This document shows positions 36,990 through 45,767 of a stretch of DNA of 59,881 nt, one piece after another (position 1 is the stretch's first letter; the number at the start of each line of letters is the position of its first letter). The position numbers and the translations under genes are program-made. The notes under the pieces were generated by a model, which had not been told where the DNA came from, ran no database searches, and saw nothing but the letters and a program-made list of their open reading frames with translations. The DNA is from Clostridiaceae bacterium (GTDB lineage: Bacteria; Bacillota; Clostridia; Peptostreptococcales; Peptostreptococcaceae): assembly GCA_902362365.1 (NCBI GenBank), contig CABIVQ010000013.1:1-59881 (forward strand), read 5' to 3'.

Positions 36990-37346
36990 GTGAAAAAAAA
37001 TAATAAAATTGAGGACATAAACGAATATAAGAAAAAGAAAAAGAATAAAAATAAAAATAGGAAGAAAAGAATTGCCTTTAAGAAATCTCGTGTAACTATT
37101 GGATTTATTTGTGTAGCAAGTGCTGTAATAGGAAATCTATGCGGCTACTCTATAGTCTCTCAGCTTAAATATGATATATATTACTTGAAAAAAGACTTAA
37201 GAGCAAAAGATATAGTTATAGAGCAATTAAATTCGAGAATATATAGTAACTATAGTATAGAAGAGATTGAAAAAATGGCTAAAGAAAAAATTAATATGGA
37301 TTATCCGAAAGAAAGTCAAATCGAGTATATAACTGTTGAGGATTAG
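36990..37346 (+). CDS. ftsL: FtsL-like cell division protein
   Basis: A 118-residue bitopic protein: Lys-rich cytoplasmic start (KKKKKNKNKNRKKR), one membrane helix (about 38-60, TIGFICVASAVIGNLCG), and an extracellular coiled coil with a leucine-zipper-like heptad. Size, topology and position before spoVD identify FtsL despite little sequence conservation. GTG 36990 is taken as start because GGGAG at 36978-36982 is spaced 7 bases from it; TTG 36972 and GTG 36981 have no site. It is part of the divisome FtsL-DivIB complex. Confidence 0.8.
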   Translation: MKKNNKIEDINEYKKKKKNKNKNRKKRIAFKKSRVTIGFICVASAVIGNLCGYSIVSQLKYDIYYLKKDLRAKDIVIEQLNSRIYSNYSIEEIEKMAKEKINMDYPKESQIEYITVED

Positions 37347-37358
37347 GGGTGAGAGCTT

Positions 37359-39338
37359 TTGAAAAAAATAAAAGGGTTAAGTAGGAAAAGGTTGGTGCTT
37401 GTTCTTATACTGGCTTGTTCTCTATTTTTTTGTCTTATAATTAGAACTGGATATCTTCAGCTTATAAAGGGAGAGTGGCTAAGTACAAAGGCATCGGAGC
37501 AACAAACAAGAGAAATACCAATAGAACCGAAGAGAGGCACAATTTATGATGCAAATATGAAAGAACTTGCTGTAAGTGTTACAAAGTATACAGTTTGGTG
37601 TAAACCTGTAGAAGTAAAAGATAAAAAAGATGTAGCAGAAAAATTAGCATCAATTTTAGGTAAAGAAGAAGAGGAAGTATCTAAGTTAGTAAATAAAAAG
37701 AATACAGCATTAGTAAGAATTCAAAGATGGATAGATGATGAAACTGCGACTAAAATTAGAGATTTGAGTTTATCGGGGATTTGGGTAGCAGAGGACAATC
37801 AACGATATTATCCATATGGAAATTTTGCAGCATATGTTTTAGGACATACAGCAGCAGATTCTACTGGAATTGCAGGGATAGAAATGCAATATAATAGTAA
37901 ACTTCAAGGAAAAGCTGGAAAACTTATAGTTAGTACGGATGCATCAGGAAGAGAGATACCTCAAGGGTCAGAAACGTATTATGAACCTGTACAAGGAAAT
38001 GGGCTAGTATTGACTATAGATGAAGTTATACAACATTATGCAGAAAAAGCAATTGAAAAGGCATACGAGGTAACAGGAGCAAAAAGGGTTAATGTTATAG
38101 CCATGGATCCTAAAACAGGAGATATACTAGCAATGGCATCAAAACCTGATTATGATCCAAATGATTCAAGAACAGCTATATATCCTTACTATCAAGAATT
38201 ATTAGAAGAATATAGTGATAAGGAAAAAATAAATGGATATTATGCAATGTGGAGAAATCCACTAATAAATGATACATATGAACCAGGATCTACCTTTAAG
38301 TTAATAACTTCATCTGCTTCAGTTGAAGAAGGTGTAGTAAGTGACAAAGATAAATTTGTTTGTACCGGTAGTGTTACGGTAGGTGGACGTAAAATCAAAT
38401 GCTGGAGACACTATAGACCTCATGGTGAGCAAACTTTTGCTCAAGGAGTTCAAAATTCATGTAATCCAGTCTTTGTTGAATTATCAAATAGATTAGGTGT
38501 AAGTAAGTTTTATGATTACATAGAAGCTTTTGGATTTAAGTCAAAAACTGGAATAGATTTACCAGGAGAAGCGAAAGGAATAATTTATAATGAAAAAAAT
38601 GTAGGACCTGTAGAACTAGCAACAATGTCATTTGGTCAATCTATATCAGTAACACCAATACAACTTATTACTGCAATATCAGCAATTGCCAATGATGGTG
38701 AACTTATGCAACCTAGATTAGTAAAAGGATATACTGATAATAAAGGAAATGTAATAGAAGAAATAGCTCCTAAGTCAGTAAGAAAGGTAGTATCAGAAGA
38801 AACTTCTAAAAAGATGTTAGAAATAGCTCAGTCAGTTGTAAGTGATGGTGGAGGTAAGACTGCATACTTACCAGGATACAGATTAGGTGGAAAAACAGGT
38901 ACAGCACAAAAAGTTGTAGATGGAGTATATGCACAAGGAAAATACATTTGTTCTTTCGTTGGGATTGCCCCAACAGATGATCCTCAAATTGTAGTATTGG
39001 CTACAGTTGATGAACCTACGGAAGGTAGTTTATTTGGTAGTACAACTGCGGGACCTATAATAAAAGAAATAATGAGCGAAGCATTACCGTATTTAGGTGT
39101 TGAACCTAAATACACAGAAGAAGAAAAAGCAGAAAATGAAAAGGTTAAAGTAGTAGTTCCTGATGTTAGAAATTTAGCTATTGAAGATGCAGCAAAAGTA
39201 CTAGAAGAATCAAAATTAAAAGTGAATTTAGATCCAGATGTAGATGTACCTGAAGGTTCTAAAGTAACTGATATGTTCCCAAAACCAGGAGTCAAAGTAT
39301 CAGAAGGTTCAAGCATATCAATATACTTTGATAATTAG
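37359..39338 (+). CDS. spoVD: Class B penicillin-binding protein, SpoVD/FtsI type
   Basis: A 659-residue transpeptidase with a short cytoplasmic tail, one membrane helix (about 11-30), the dimerisation domain, transpeptidase motifs STFK near 309, SCN near 366 and KTGT near 513, and one C-terminal PASTA domain (about 598-658). A single PASTA domain and its place before murF and spoVE-like ftsW match SpoVD of Clostridia. As the only class B PBP gene in this cluster it could also serve division. Start TTG 37359 follows AGGGGTGAG. It cross-links peptidoglycan outside the membrane with its SEDS partner. Confidence 0.9.
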   Translation: MKKIKGLSRKRLVLVLILACSLFFCLIIRTGYLQLIKGEWLSTKASEQQTREIPIEPKRGTIYDANMKELAVSVTKYTVWCKPVEVKDKKDVAEKLASILGKEEEEVSKLVNKKNTALVRIQRWIDDETATKIRDLSLSGIWVAEDNQRYYPYGNFAAYVLGHTAADSTGIAGIEMQYNSKLQGKAGKLIVSTDASGREIPQGSETYYEPVQGNGLVLTIDEVIQHYAEKAIEKAYEVTGAKRVNVIAMDPKTGDILAMASKPDYDPNDSRTAIYPYYQELLEEYSDKEKINGYYAMWRNPLINDTYEPGSTFKLITSSASVEEGVVSDKDKFVCTGSVTVGGRKIKCWRHYRPHGEQTFAQGVQNSCNPVFVELSNRLGVSKFYDYIEAFGFKSKTGIDLPGEAKGIIYNEKNVGPVELATMSFGQSISVTPIQLITAISAIANDGELMQPRLVKGYTDNKGNVIEEIAPKSVRKVVSEETSKKMLEIAQSVVSDGGGKTAYLPGYRLGGKTGTAQKVVDGVYAQGKYICSFVGIAPTDDPQIVVLATVDEPTEGSLFGSTTAGPIIKEIMSEALPYLGVEPKYTEEEKAENEKVKVVVPDVRNLAIEDAAKVLEESKLKVNLDPDVDVPEGSKVTDMFPKPGVKVSEGSSISIYFDN

Positions 39339-39431
39339 AATTGTAAATAATTTGTAATTAAAATATAATTATAAATAACTTCAAAAAAAACACAATCTGT
39401 TATATAATTATAAAGTTAAAATATACTTGGG

Positions 39432-39462
39432 GGCAATGTATACATATACATTGCCTTTTATT
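39432..39462 (+). terminator. Terminator after spoVD
   Basis: GGCAATGTATA (39432-39442) and TATACATTGCC (39445-39455) with a 2-base centre, then TTTTATT. It lies 94 bases after the spoVD stop and 53 before murF, so murF needs its own promoter or read-through. Confidence 0.8.
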
Positions 39463-39514
39463 AAGATGAGTTGTAAAATAAAACTGCGTATAGAAAATTA
39501 AAAGGAGGAGTGGT

Positions 39515-40888
39515 ATGGAAAATCTAACGGTGAAAGAGTTAGTAATTTCTACTAAAGGAAAATTAGTTCTAGGCGATGAAAATAATTTTGTAAACGACAT
39601 TATCATAGATAGTAGAAAAGCAAATGAGAATAATGTATTTGTAGCTATAGTTGGAGAAAATCTAGATGGTCATAATTTTATACAATCAGCATATGACCAA
39701 GGCTGCAGAACTTTTATAAAAAATGATAAAGTTAATATTGATTTAAAACAATCAGATGTTAATGTGATAGAAGTAAAAGATACAGAAATAGCATTAGGTG
39801 ATATCGCAAAGTATTATAAATCAAAGTTTGAGATACCTTTTATAGGAATAACAGGTAGTGTTGGAAAAACAACAACTAGAGATATGGTATATGCAGCTGT
39901 ATCATCTAAATATAATTCATTAAAAAATGAGGGTAATCTTAATAATCAATTAGGTGTACCTCTTACTTTATTTGAGCTTAATAAAGAACATGAATGTGCA
40001 GTAATAGAAATGGGTATGTCTGGATTTAATGAAATAGAATACTTAGCAAATATAGTTAATCCTAAAATCGGTGTTATATCGAATATAGGACTTTCTCATA
40101 TAGAAGCCCTTGGTTCACAAGAAGGTATATTAAAGGCTAAGATGGAGATAACTACAAACTTCGATTCAACGAGCACTTTAATAGTTAATGGAGATGATAA
40201 GTTCTTATCTACACTAAAGGACAAAGAACATGTTTATACTTTAAAAACATTTGGATTTAATAACGATAATGACATTTATTGTGAAGAATTTACTATGGGA
40301 GAAGATAGTATAACTTTTACATGTATTATAGATGGAAATAAAGAAGAAATCTTTATACCAGCAGTAGGAGAGCATAATATATACAATGCAATGGCTGCAA
40401 TATTAACTGGTATGGCTTTAGAAATTCCTTTAAAAAATATAAAGGAAGGTTTAAAATATTATAAAGCGACAAAAATGAGACTAGATATAGTAAAAGATGA
40501 TGATTTAACTATAATAAATGATACTTACAATGCAAGCCCTGATTCTATGAAAGCTGCTTTAAAAATACTAGGAAGGTATAAGGAAAGAAGAGTGGCGATA
40601 TTAGGTGATATGTTCGAAATGGGAGAGCATGCAGAATATGGTCATAGACTAGTTGGAGAATCAACAATAGGCAATGTAGATTTACTAATTACAATAGGAG
40701 AAGATTCTAAATTTATTAGTGACGAAGCTAAAAAATTAGGGTTATGTCCTAATAGTATATATCACTTTGCCACAAAAGAAGATGCTATAAATAGTTTAGA
40801 TAACCTAATACAAAAGAATGATGTAGTATTAGTTAAAGCATCTAGAGGTATGAAATTAGAAAAAATAGTAGAATATCTAAGTAAGTAA
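39515..40888 (+). CDS. murF: UDP-MurNAc-tripeptide--D-Ala-D-Ala ligase
   Basis: A 457-residue Mur ligase that adds D-Ala-D-Ala to complete the UDP-MurNAc-pentapeptide. P-loop GITGSVGKTTTRD near residue 110, NEGNLNNQLGVPLTLF near 145, VIEMGMSGFNEI near 168 and NDTYNASPDSM near 335, where MurF has its characteristic NASP motif. AAGGAGGAG precedes the ATG. murE, normally before murF, is missing here and lies at 12511-14001. Confidence 0.95.
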   Translation: MENLTVKELVISTKGKLVLGDENNFVNDIIIDSRKANENNVFVAIVGENLDGHNFIQSAYDQGCRTFIKNDKVNIDLKQSDVNVIEVKDTEIALGDIAKYYKSKFEIPFIGITGSVGKTTTRDMVYAAVSSKYNSLKNEGNLNNQLGVPLTLFELNKEHECAVIEMGMSGFNEIEYLANIVNPKIGVISNIGLSHIEALGSQEGILKAKMEITTNFDSTSTLIVNGDDKFLSTLKDKEHVYTLKTFGFNNDNDIYCEEFTMGEDSITFTCIIDGNKEEIFIPAVGEHNIYNAMAAILTGMALEIPLKNIKEGLKYYKATKMRLDIVKDDDLTIINDTYNASPDSMKAALKILGRYKERRVAILGDMFEMGEHAEYGHRLVGESTIGNVDLLITIGEDSKFISDEAKKLGLCPNSIYHFATKEDAINSLDNLIQKNDVVLVKASRGMKLEKIVEYLSK

Positions 40889-40928
40889 ATAACGAAAGAG
40901 ATAGCCAACAGGGAGAGGAGTATGTATT

Positions 40929-41891
40929 ATGTTAGGAATAACAGAACTTACGTATACAGCAATGATTTCGTTTCTAATAGTAATTATATTAGGACCAATA
41001 TTTATACCGATGTTAACTAAATTTAAATTCGGTCAAACAGTTAGAGATGATGGACCAAAAACACATTTACAGAAAAATGGAACTCCAACAATGGGAGGAG
41101 TACTTATAATTATAGCTATACTTATTACAGGACTTACTAGAAGTAATATAAGTTCAGATATGGTAATAGGACTTATCTGCGTGGTAGGTTTTGGTTTTGT
41201 AGGGTTTGTAGATGACTTTATAATAATAAAAATGAAAAGATCGCTAGGATTAAAACCTTGGCAAAAAATAGTTATGCAAGTAGCTTTAGCCTTATATGTA
41301 TCTTATTATCAATATAGTTCATCTCCAAGTGCAACACAGCTTATAATACCATTTACTGATGCAGTAATAAATTTAGGACCGTTATATGTACCAATAATGA
41401 CATTTATGATAGTAGGTATAGTAAATGCAGTTAATTTAACTGATGGACTAGATGGATTGGCGTCAGGAGTAACTCTGATAGTAGCAACGTTCTTTATGAT
41501 ATTTGCAACTTCTATATCAAATACAGATGTAGCAGTTCTTGCAGCAGCAACAGTAGGAGCGTGTATAGGATTTTTAGGATTCAATGCATACCCAGCTAAA
41601 ATATTTATGGGAGACACTGGTTCTATGGCATTAGGAGGAGCAGTTACAGCATTTGCAATATTAACAAACTCTATGCTTTTATTTGTTTTAGTAGGAGGGA
41701 TATACTTCGCTGAAGCTATATCAGTAATGCTTCAAGTAACTTACTATAAACTAACTAAGAAAAGAATATTTAAAATGGCTCCTATACATCATCATTTTGA
41801 ACAATGTGGATGGCCAGAAACTAAAGTAGTATTTACATTCTGGATAGTTACTGTAGTTTTAGCTTGGATAGGAATAATTGCCGTATTCTAA
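40929..41891 (+). CDS. mraY: Phospho-MurNAc-pentapeptide translocase (lipid I synthase)
   Basis: A 320-residue membrane enzyme (about ten helices) that transfers phospho-MurNAc-pentapeptide to undecaprenyl phosphate. Motifs: GPKTHLQKNGTPTMGG near 41-56, FVDDFIIIKMKRSLGLK near 95, NLTDGLDGLASG near 166, and MGDTGSMALGG near 230 with MAPIHHHFEQCGW near 285. ATG 40929 is chosen because GGAGAGGAG is spaced correctly; ATG 40922 is in another frame. Confidence 0.97.
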   Translation: MLGITELTYTAMISFLIVIILGPIFIPMLTKFKFGQTVRDDGPKTHLQKNGTPTMGGVLIIIAILITGLTRSNISSDMVIGLICVVGFGFVGFVDDFIIIKMKRSLGLKPWQKIVMQVALALYVSYYQYSSSPSATQLIIPFTDAVINLGPLYVPIMTFMIVGIVNAVNLTDGLDGLASGVTLIVATFFMIFATSISNTDVAVLAAATVGACIGFLGFNAYPAKIFMGDTGSMALGGAVTAFAILTNSMLLFVLVGGIYFAEAISVMLQVTYYKLTKKRIFKMAPIHHHFEQCGWPETKVVFTFWIVTVVLAWIGIIAVF

Positions 41892-41908
41892 TTTTGGAGG
41901 TAAGAAAA

Positions 41909-43270
41909 GTGGAACTTAAAAGCAAAAAAGTTTTACTAGTAGGTCTTGCAAAAACTGGTGTATCTACAATAAAGCATTTAGATAAGCTAGGGGCAAAAAC
42001 TATTGTAAATGATATAAAAGAAAAATCACAATTAGAAGACATACTAAGTGAGTTAAAAGATATAAAAAATGTTGAATATATATTAGGATATCATCCAGAA
42101 AATGTTGATGATATAGATCTTGCTATTGTATCTCCAGGAGTTCCTCTAGATTTACCTTTCATATGTAAATTAAGAGAAAATAATATTAAAATAATTGGAG
42201 AAGTAGAATTAGCATATAGATTGTCTAAAAATAATCCTGTATTTATAGGTATAACAGGAACTAATGGAAAGACTACTACTACTAGCATAGTAGGAGAAAT
42301 CTTCAAAAAAGCTAATAAGGATACTTATATAGTCGGAAATATTGGAAATCCTGTTATTGATACAGTAGACTTTACTAGTAAAGATTCAGTACTAGTAACT
42401 GAATTAAGTAGTTTCCAGTTAGAGAGCATTGATGAGTTTAGACCAAAAGTAAGTGCATTTTTAAATGTTACTGAAGATCATATGAATAGACATCATACAA
42501 TGGAAAACTATATAAATGCAAAATCTAGAGTATTTGAAAATCAAAAAGAAGAAGATTTTACAATCCTAAATTATGATGATACTCAAGTAAGAAACTTAGC
42601 AGAAAAATGTAAATCTAAAGTTATATTCTTTTCAAGAAAAGAAAAATTAAATAATGGAATATATTTAGATGAAGACAATAATATAATTATAGATATAGAT
42701 GGGAAAATAGTACTTTTAAATGCAAATGAATTAAGTTTACCAGGAGAACACAACTTAGAAAATTGCATGGCGGCTATAGGAATAACTTATGTAAGTAATA
42801 TTGATTTAGAAGTAATAAAAGATGTATTAAAAACTTTTAAGGCAGTTGAGCATAGACAAGAGTTTGTAAGAGAAATAAATGACATAATGTTTGTTAACGA
42901 CTCAAAAGGAACTAATCCAGATTCTACTATAAAAGCAATTAAATCATATAATAGAAATATAATATTAATTGCTGGTGGTAAGGATAAAGGAAGTAGCTTT
43001 GATGAACTTCTTGAGATTGCAAAAGAAAATGTAGTTGCTTTAGTATTATTAGGAGAAACAGCATCTAAGATAGAAGAAACTGCTAGAAAAAAAGGATTTG
43101 ACAAAATCTATATAGTAAATAATATGAAAGAAGCTGTAAAAACTTCTTATGAAATTGCACAAAGTAAGGATGTAGTTTTACTTTCTCCTGCTTGTGCAAG
43201 TTGGGATATGTATAAGAATTTTGAAGTAAGAGGAAAAGACTTCAAGGATAATGTAAACAATTTAAAATAA
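41909..43270 (+). CDS. murD: UDP-MurNAc-L-Ala--D-glutamate ligase
   Basis: A 453-residue Mur ligase adding D-Glu. It starts with an NAD-like UDP-binding fold (KKVLLVGLAKTGVSTIKHL), the P-loop GITGTNGKTTTT near 112, ELSSFQLE near 158 and the C-terminal FVNDSKGTNPDST near 325. The start is GTG 41909 with TGGAGG 9 bases upstream; a longer frame from 41864 would overlap mraY. Cytoplasmic step before murE and murF. Confidence 0.95.
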   Translation: MELKSKKVLLVGLAKTGVSTIKHLDKLGAKTIVNDIKEKSQLEDILSELKDIKNVEYILGYHPENVDDIDLAIVSPGVPLDLPFICKLRENNIKIIGEVELAYRLSKNNPVFIGITGTNGKTTTTSIVGEIFKKANKDTYIVGNIGNPVIDTVDFTSKDSVLVTELSSFQLESIDEFRPKVSAFLNVTEDHMNRHHTMENYINAKSRVFENQKEEDFTILNYDDTQVRNLAEKCKSKVIFFSRKEKLNNGIYLDEDNNIIIDIDGKIVLLNANELSLPGEHNLENCMAAIGITYVSNIDLEVIKDVLKTFKAVEHRQEFVREINDIMFVNDSKGTNPDSTIKAIKSYNRNIILIAGGKDKGSSFDELLEIAKENVVALVLLGETASKIEETARKKGFDKIYIVNNMKEAVKTSYEIAQSKDVVLLSPACASWDMYKNFEVRGKDFKDNVNNLK

Positions 43271-43313
43271 CCTCTTTACCGCTACCACAAATGCAAAGGG
43301 AGGTAAGTCTAAC

Positions 43314-44444
43314 ATGCCTAAGGAAGGTTTGAAAAAACAAATCAAAAGAGGAATGAAGACTGAATTTGATTCAGTAGTTTTTTATACTACGATGACATTA
43401 GTATTTATAGGCATAATAATGGTGTTTAGTGCAAGCTATATACAAGCAGCATTTAAGCACCATGATGCCTTTTATTTTTTAAAAAGAAATGTGATTTACG
43501 CTGTTTTAGGCTTTGTTGGGATGATGATAATGTCTAGGATAGAGTACACATTTTGGAAGAAAAATGCCACAAAGATAGGTATAATAGCAGTAGTTTTATT
43601 AGTATTGGTGTTAACACCTCTAGGAATAGAAGCGAATGGAGCAAAAAGATGGTTAGGTGTAGGTGGAGCAACTATACAGCCAGCTGAAATTGCTAAATTT
43701 GCATGTATACTAATAACTGCTAAATTAATTGAAAAAAGATATGACAATATAAAATCTTTGACAAAAGGTGTTTTACCACTTCTTATAGTTCCCGGTACTT
43801 TCTTTATACTTATAATGGGTCAACCAAATATGTCAACAGCAGGTACTATAATATTAGTTGTGTTTGTAATGTTATTTGTAGCAGGAATGAATATGAAATT
43901 TGTATATACTATGGTAGCGTTAGGGATAGCAGCATTTGCAGGATTAGTACTTTCAGCACCGTATAGATTAGATCGTGTAACCTCTTTCTTAGATCCATTC
44001 AAAGACCCGTTAGGATCAGGGTATCAAGTAATTCAAAGTTTATATGCCATTGGTTCAGGAGGATTATTTGGATTAGGACTTGGTAAAAGTAAGCAAAAAT
44101 ATTTTTACATACCAGAACCACAGAATGACTTTATATTTGCTATAATAGGTGAGGAACTAGGGCTTATAGGATGTATAGTAGTTATGATGTTATTCTTAAT
44201 ATTAGTATATAGATGCATAAGAATAGCATTAAAATGTTCAGATATATTTTCTTGTATGGTGGTTATAGGTATAGGTGCACAGATAGGAATTCAAGCAGCT
44301 TTAAATATAGCTGTTGCAACTTCATCTATGCCAGCTACGGGAGTAGCTTTACCATTTATAAGTATGGGAGGAACCTCGCTAACCATACTTATGGGAGCAG
44401 TAGGTATAGTGCTAAACATCTCAAAACATGTCAAAATTAATTAA
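43314..44444 (+). CDS. spoVE: SEDS glycosyltransferase, SpoVE/FtsW type
   Basis: A 376-residue polytopic protein (about ten helices) of the FtsW/RodA/SpoVE family, which polymerises lipid II together with a class B PBP. Conserved features: FSASYIQA near 37, NGAKRWLGVGGATIQPAEIAK near 105-125, GSGGLFGLGLGKSKQKYFYIPEPQNDFIFA near 243, and PATGVALPFISMGG near 340. SpoVE is preferred over FtsW because of the SpoVD-type PBP and spore genes in the region, but it may do both jobs. GGGAGG precedes the ATG. Confidence 0.92.
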   Translation: MPKEGLKKQIKRGMKTEFDSVVFYTTMTLVFIGIIMVFSASYIQAAFKHHDAFYFLKRNVIYAVLGFVGMMIMSRIEYTFWKKNATKIGIIAVVLLVLVLTPLGIEANGAKRWLGVGGATIQPAEIAKFACILITAKLIEKRYDNIKSLTKGVLPLLIVPGTFFILIMGQPNMSTAGTIILVVFVMLFVAGMNMKFVYTMVALGIAAFAGLVLSAPYRLDRVTSFLDPFKDPLGSGYQVIQSLYAIGSGGLFGLGLGKSKQKYFYIPEPQNDFIFAIIGEELGLIGCIVVMMLFLILVYRCIRIALKCSDIFSCMVVIGIGAQIGIQAALNIAVATSSMPATGVALPFISMGGTSLTILMGAVGIVLNISKHVKIN

Positions 44445-44458
44445 CAGGAGAGGATTCA

Positions 44459-45694
44459 ATGAGAGTTTTATTATCAGGTGGAGGAACTGGAGGTCATGTT
44501 TATCCAGCTATCGCCATTGCAAATAGAATAAAAGAACAATATCCAGATGCTGAGATAATATTTGTTGGAACAGAAAAAGGAATAGAATCTGAAATAGTTC
44601 CGAAATATGGATATGAATTAAAAACTGTTACAGTTCAAGGTTTTAAAAGAAAGATAGACTTCGATAACGTAAAAAGAGTATTTAAATTATTCAAAGGATT
44701 AGAACAATCAAGAAAAGTTGTTAAAAAGTTTAAACCGGATGTTGTAATCGGAACTGGAGGATATGTAAGTGGACCAGTATTATTTAATGCTGCTATGAGC
44801 AAAGTTCCAACAGTAATTCATGAACAAAATTCTTTCCCGGGAGTTACAAATAAAATACTTTCAAAGGTTGTTACAAGAGTTTTAACTAGCTTTGAAGATT
44901 CACATGAAAGATTCCCAGAAGGAAGCCGTGATAAATTAGTTTTAACAGGAAATCCAGTAAGAAAAGAAATATTAGTAGCTAGGAAAAATATCGCTAGAAA
45001 AAATCTAGGAATAAGTGAAGATAAGAAAATGGTACTTTGCTATGGAGGTAGTGGAGGATCTGAAGAAATAAACGATGCAATGAAAGTTGTAATAGAAAAT
45101 ATGGTTAAGGAAGATATAGCATTTATATTTGCTACAGGTAAGTATTACTATGAAGAATTTACAAAGAGTATAGAATATCTAAATTTAAAACCATATCAAC
45201 AAGTAGTTCCATATTTAGAGGATATGGCAAATGCACTAGCTGCAAGTGATTTAGTTATAGGAAGTGCAGGTGCGATATCTTTAGCTGAGATAACAGCATT
45301 AGGGAAACCATCAATAATAATACCTAAGGCTTATACTGCAGAAAATCATCAAGAATATAACGCTAAAAGTATAGAGTCAAAAGGTGCTGGAATTGCAATA
45401 TTAGAAAAAGACTTAACACCTAAAACTTTAAATGAAACTGTATTTAGACTATTAGGGGATAGAGAACTTTTAATAGATATGGAAAATGCAAGTAAGAAAA
45501 TTGGAAAACCCGAGGCAATAGATTTAATTTGCGATGAAATTATCAAGATATATGAAGAAAAAAATAAAGTAAAAAAATCTAATATAGAAGACAAAAATAC
45601 AGATATAAAAGAAAAAGATGAAAAAGAATCATCTTTAGACAATAATAATGATTCTAAAGAACAACCAAAGGTAATAGGAATTAAGAAAAAGTAA
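44459..45694 (+). CDS. murG: UDP-GlcNAc--lipid I N-acetylglucosaminyltransferase with charged C-terminal tail
   Basis: A 411-residue peripheral membrane glycosyltransferase that makes lipid II. The family core is clear: LLSGGGTGGHVYPAIAIA at 4-21, TGGYVSGPV near 99, IHEQNSFPG near 119, and SAGAISLAEITALGKPSIIIP near 267. MurG is normally about 355-365 residues; here a Lys/Glu/Asp/Asn-rich tail of about 45 residues follows (KKSNIEDKNTDIKEKDEKES region). AGGAGAGG precedes the ATG. The gene ends 5 bases before the long hairpin in front of murA. Confidence 0.95.
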   Translation: MRVLLSGGGTGGHVYPAIAIANRIKEQYPDAEIIFVGTEKGIESEIVPKYGYELKTVTVQGFKRKIDFDNVKRVFKLFKGLEQSRKVVKKFKPDVVIGTGGYVSGPVLFNAAMSKVPTVIHEQNSFPGVTNKILSKVVTRVLTSFEDSHERFPEGSRDKLVLTGNPVRKEILVARKNIARKNLGISEDKKMVLCYGGSGGSEEINDAMKVVIENMVKEDIAFIFATGKYYYEEFTKSIEYLNLKPYQQVVPYLEDMANALAASDLVIGSAGAISLAEITALGKPSIIIPKAYTAENHQEYNAKSIESKGAGIAILEKDLTPKTLNETVFRLLGDRELLIDMENASKKIGKPEAIDLICDEIIKIYEEKNKVKKSNIEDKNTDIKEKDEKESSLDNNNDSKEQPKVIGIKKK

Positions 45695-45699
45695 CATAT

Positions 45700-45763
45700 A
45701 ACCCCCTTAGTACATAGATTTAAATTATAGGCATTTGGATTTAAATCTACTACTAGGGGGGTT
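45700..45763 (+). promoter_or_regulatory. Long hairpin enclosing the murA ribosome binding site
   Basis: The arms 45700-45725 and 45739-45763 pair over about 24 of 25 positions (shared blocks AACCCCC/GGGGGTT, TTAGTA/TACTA, TAGATTTAAAT/ATTTAAATCTA) with a 13-base loop. The 3' arm contains AGGGGGG at 45755-45761, the Shine-Dalgarno of murA (TTG 45768). No T run follows the stem beyond TTTTG, so it looks like translational control rather than a terminator. Confidence 0.75.
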
Positions 45764-45767
45764 AATT

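Noticed and set aside
38984..39316. Minus-strand open frame over the PASTA domain of spoVD
   Set aside because: Ser/Thr-rich shadow of a well-supported gene, no start signal.
41864..41908. Longer murD starting inside mraY
   Set aside because: The 15 extra residues have no ribosome binding site and are the out-of-frame end of mraY; GTG 41909 follows TGGAGG.
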